64,000 bases of DNA from an uncultured Sphingomonadaceae bacterium. Lineage in GTDB: Bacteria > Pseudomonadota > Alphaproteobacteria > Sphingomonadales > Sphingomonadaceae. The notes below the pieces were generated by a model, which was not told the origin of the DNA, ran no database searches, and saw only the letters and a program-made list of their open reading frames with translations. The stretch is from assembly GCA_947495985.1 (NCBI GenBank), contig CANMBD010000001.1, positions 1,240,001 to 1,304,000 on the forward strand, given 5' to 3'. Below, one piece after another: positions 63,874-64,000 of this stretch (position 1 is its first letter; each line of letters opens with the position of its first letter). The translations under genes and the position numbers were made by a program.

Positions 63874-64000
63874 CTAGAATGTATAGCCAACCCCGATCGC
63901 ACCAAAAAACTGGTCGGCATCGCCGCGGATAGATGTGACGGGGGAGCGCTTGGCATCTTCCAGCAGCCGCGAATAACCGCCGAGCAGGATAATCGCTAAA
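63874..64000 (-). CDS. MipA/OmpV family outer-membrane protein, C-terminal part
   Basis: The last 41-42 residues only: AIILLGGYSRLLEDAK, then DADQFFGAIGVGYTF and stop at 63876-63874. Ending on Tyr-Thr-Phe is typical of outer-membrane beta barrels, and the SRLL...DA...DQFFG pattern fits the MipA/OmpV (MltA-interacting protein) family. The rest lies beyond the window. Confidence 0.75.
   Translation of the reverse strand, partial: LAIILLGGYSRLLEDAKRSPVTSIRGDADQFFGAIGVGYTF

Overview
The window is ordinary alphaproteobacterial chromosome, most likely from Sphingomonadales (Sphingorhabdus/Parasphingorhabdus/Sphingopyxis-like). This is an inference from moderate GC, many GTG and TTG starts in tightly overlapping operons, the sdhC-sdhD-sdhA order, a phenylalanine 4-monooxygenase, a CsgG-like protein, a TIGR02117 protein and a MipA/OmpV protein. 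There is no phage, IS element, CRISPR array, rRNA or tRNA that I can see.

Layout. 1-1385 (minus): the succinate dehydrogenase genes sdhC-sdhD-sdhA, with sdhA cut by the window edge. 1608-2995 (plus): a short-chain dehydrogenase overlapping a spermidine-synthase-like protein. 3137-5409: a small AT-richer accessory patch. It holds a secreted miniature RHS-tip protein with a variable C-terminus (candidate polymorphic toxin), two small candidate immunity genes and a secreted transglutaminase-like/TPR protein. 5787-10311: an ABC-F ATPase, prmA, phhA and a TIGR02117 membrane protein. 10312-13191: a Crp/Fnr regulator and two convergent sterol-desaturase-type membrane oxygenases sharing a terminator. 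13214-21238 (minus): ligA, a small monooxygenase, recN, bamD, a DUF3142 lipoprotein and a large periplasmic repeat protein. 21417-24583 (plus): a cyclic-nucleotide-domain/thioredoxin-like/TrxB-like fusion and an MFS exporter.

24634-37307 (minus) is the translation and RNA-metabolism supercluster rimP-nusA-ylxR-infB-rbfA-truB-rpsO-pnp. It is interrupted by a thioesterase, thymidine kinase, an acetyltransferase, a methyltransferase and a DUF2239 gene. truB carries an in-frame palindromic repeat element. 37516-39013 (minus) is a compact arsenic operon, arsR-arsI-aquaporin, whose promoter and operator sit on the arsR start codon. It is followed upstream by a Ca2+/Na+ antiporter, argG, cfa, a molybdo-oxidoreductase/cytochrome b561 pair, RidA, rlmN, a large TPR protein, an IalB-like protein and a histidine phosphatase.

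49707-52948 (plus): dnaN, then small membrane proteins leading into a Met/His-rich outer-membrane protein that may handle metal. 52993-62334: an amidohydrolase, an epoxide-hydrolase-like enzyme, a ferredoxin-NADP reductase-like flavoprotein, a CsgG-family protein, a beta-propeller lipoprotein, a GMC oxidoreductase and a small lipoprotein. The window closes with prfB (single frame, no programmed frameshift) and the C-terminus of a MipA/OmpV protein.

The signals most worth following are the miniature RHS toxin-immunity cassette (3137-4421), the coding palindromic repeat inside truB (27806-27963), the arsR operator/leaderless start, the TrxB-like fusion lacking its CxxC, and the direct-repeat promoter in front of the AT-hook-bearing DUF2239 gene. 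All protein assignments are from reading motifs; no database search was possible.
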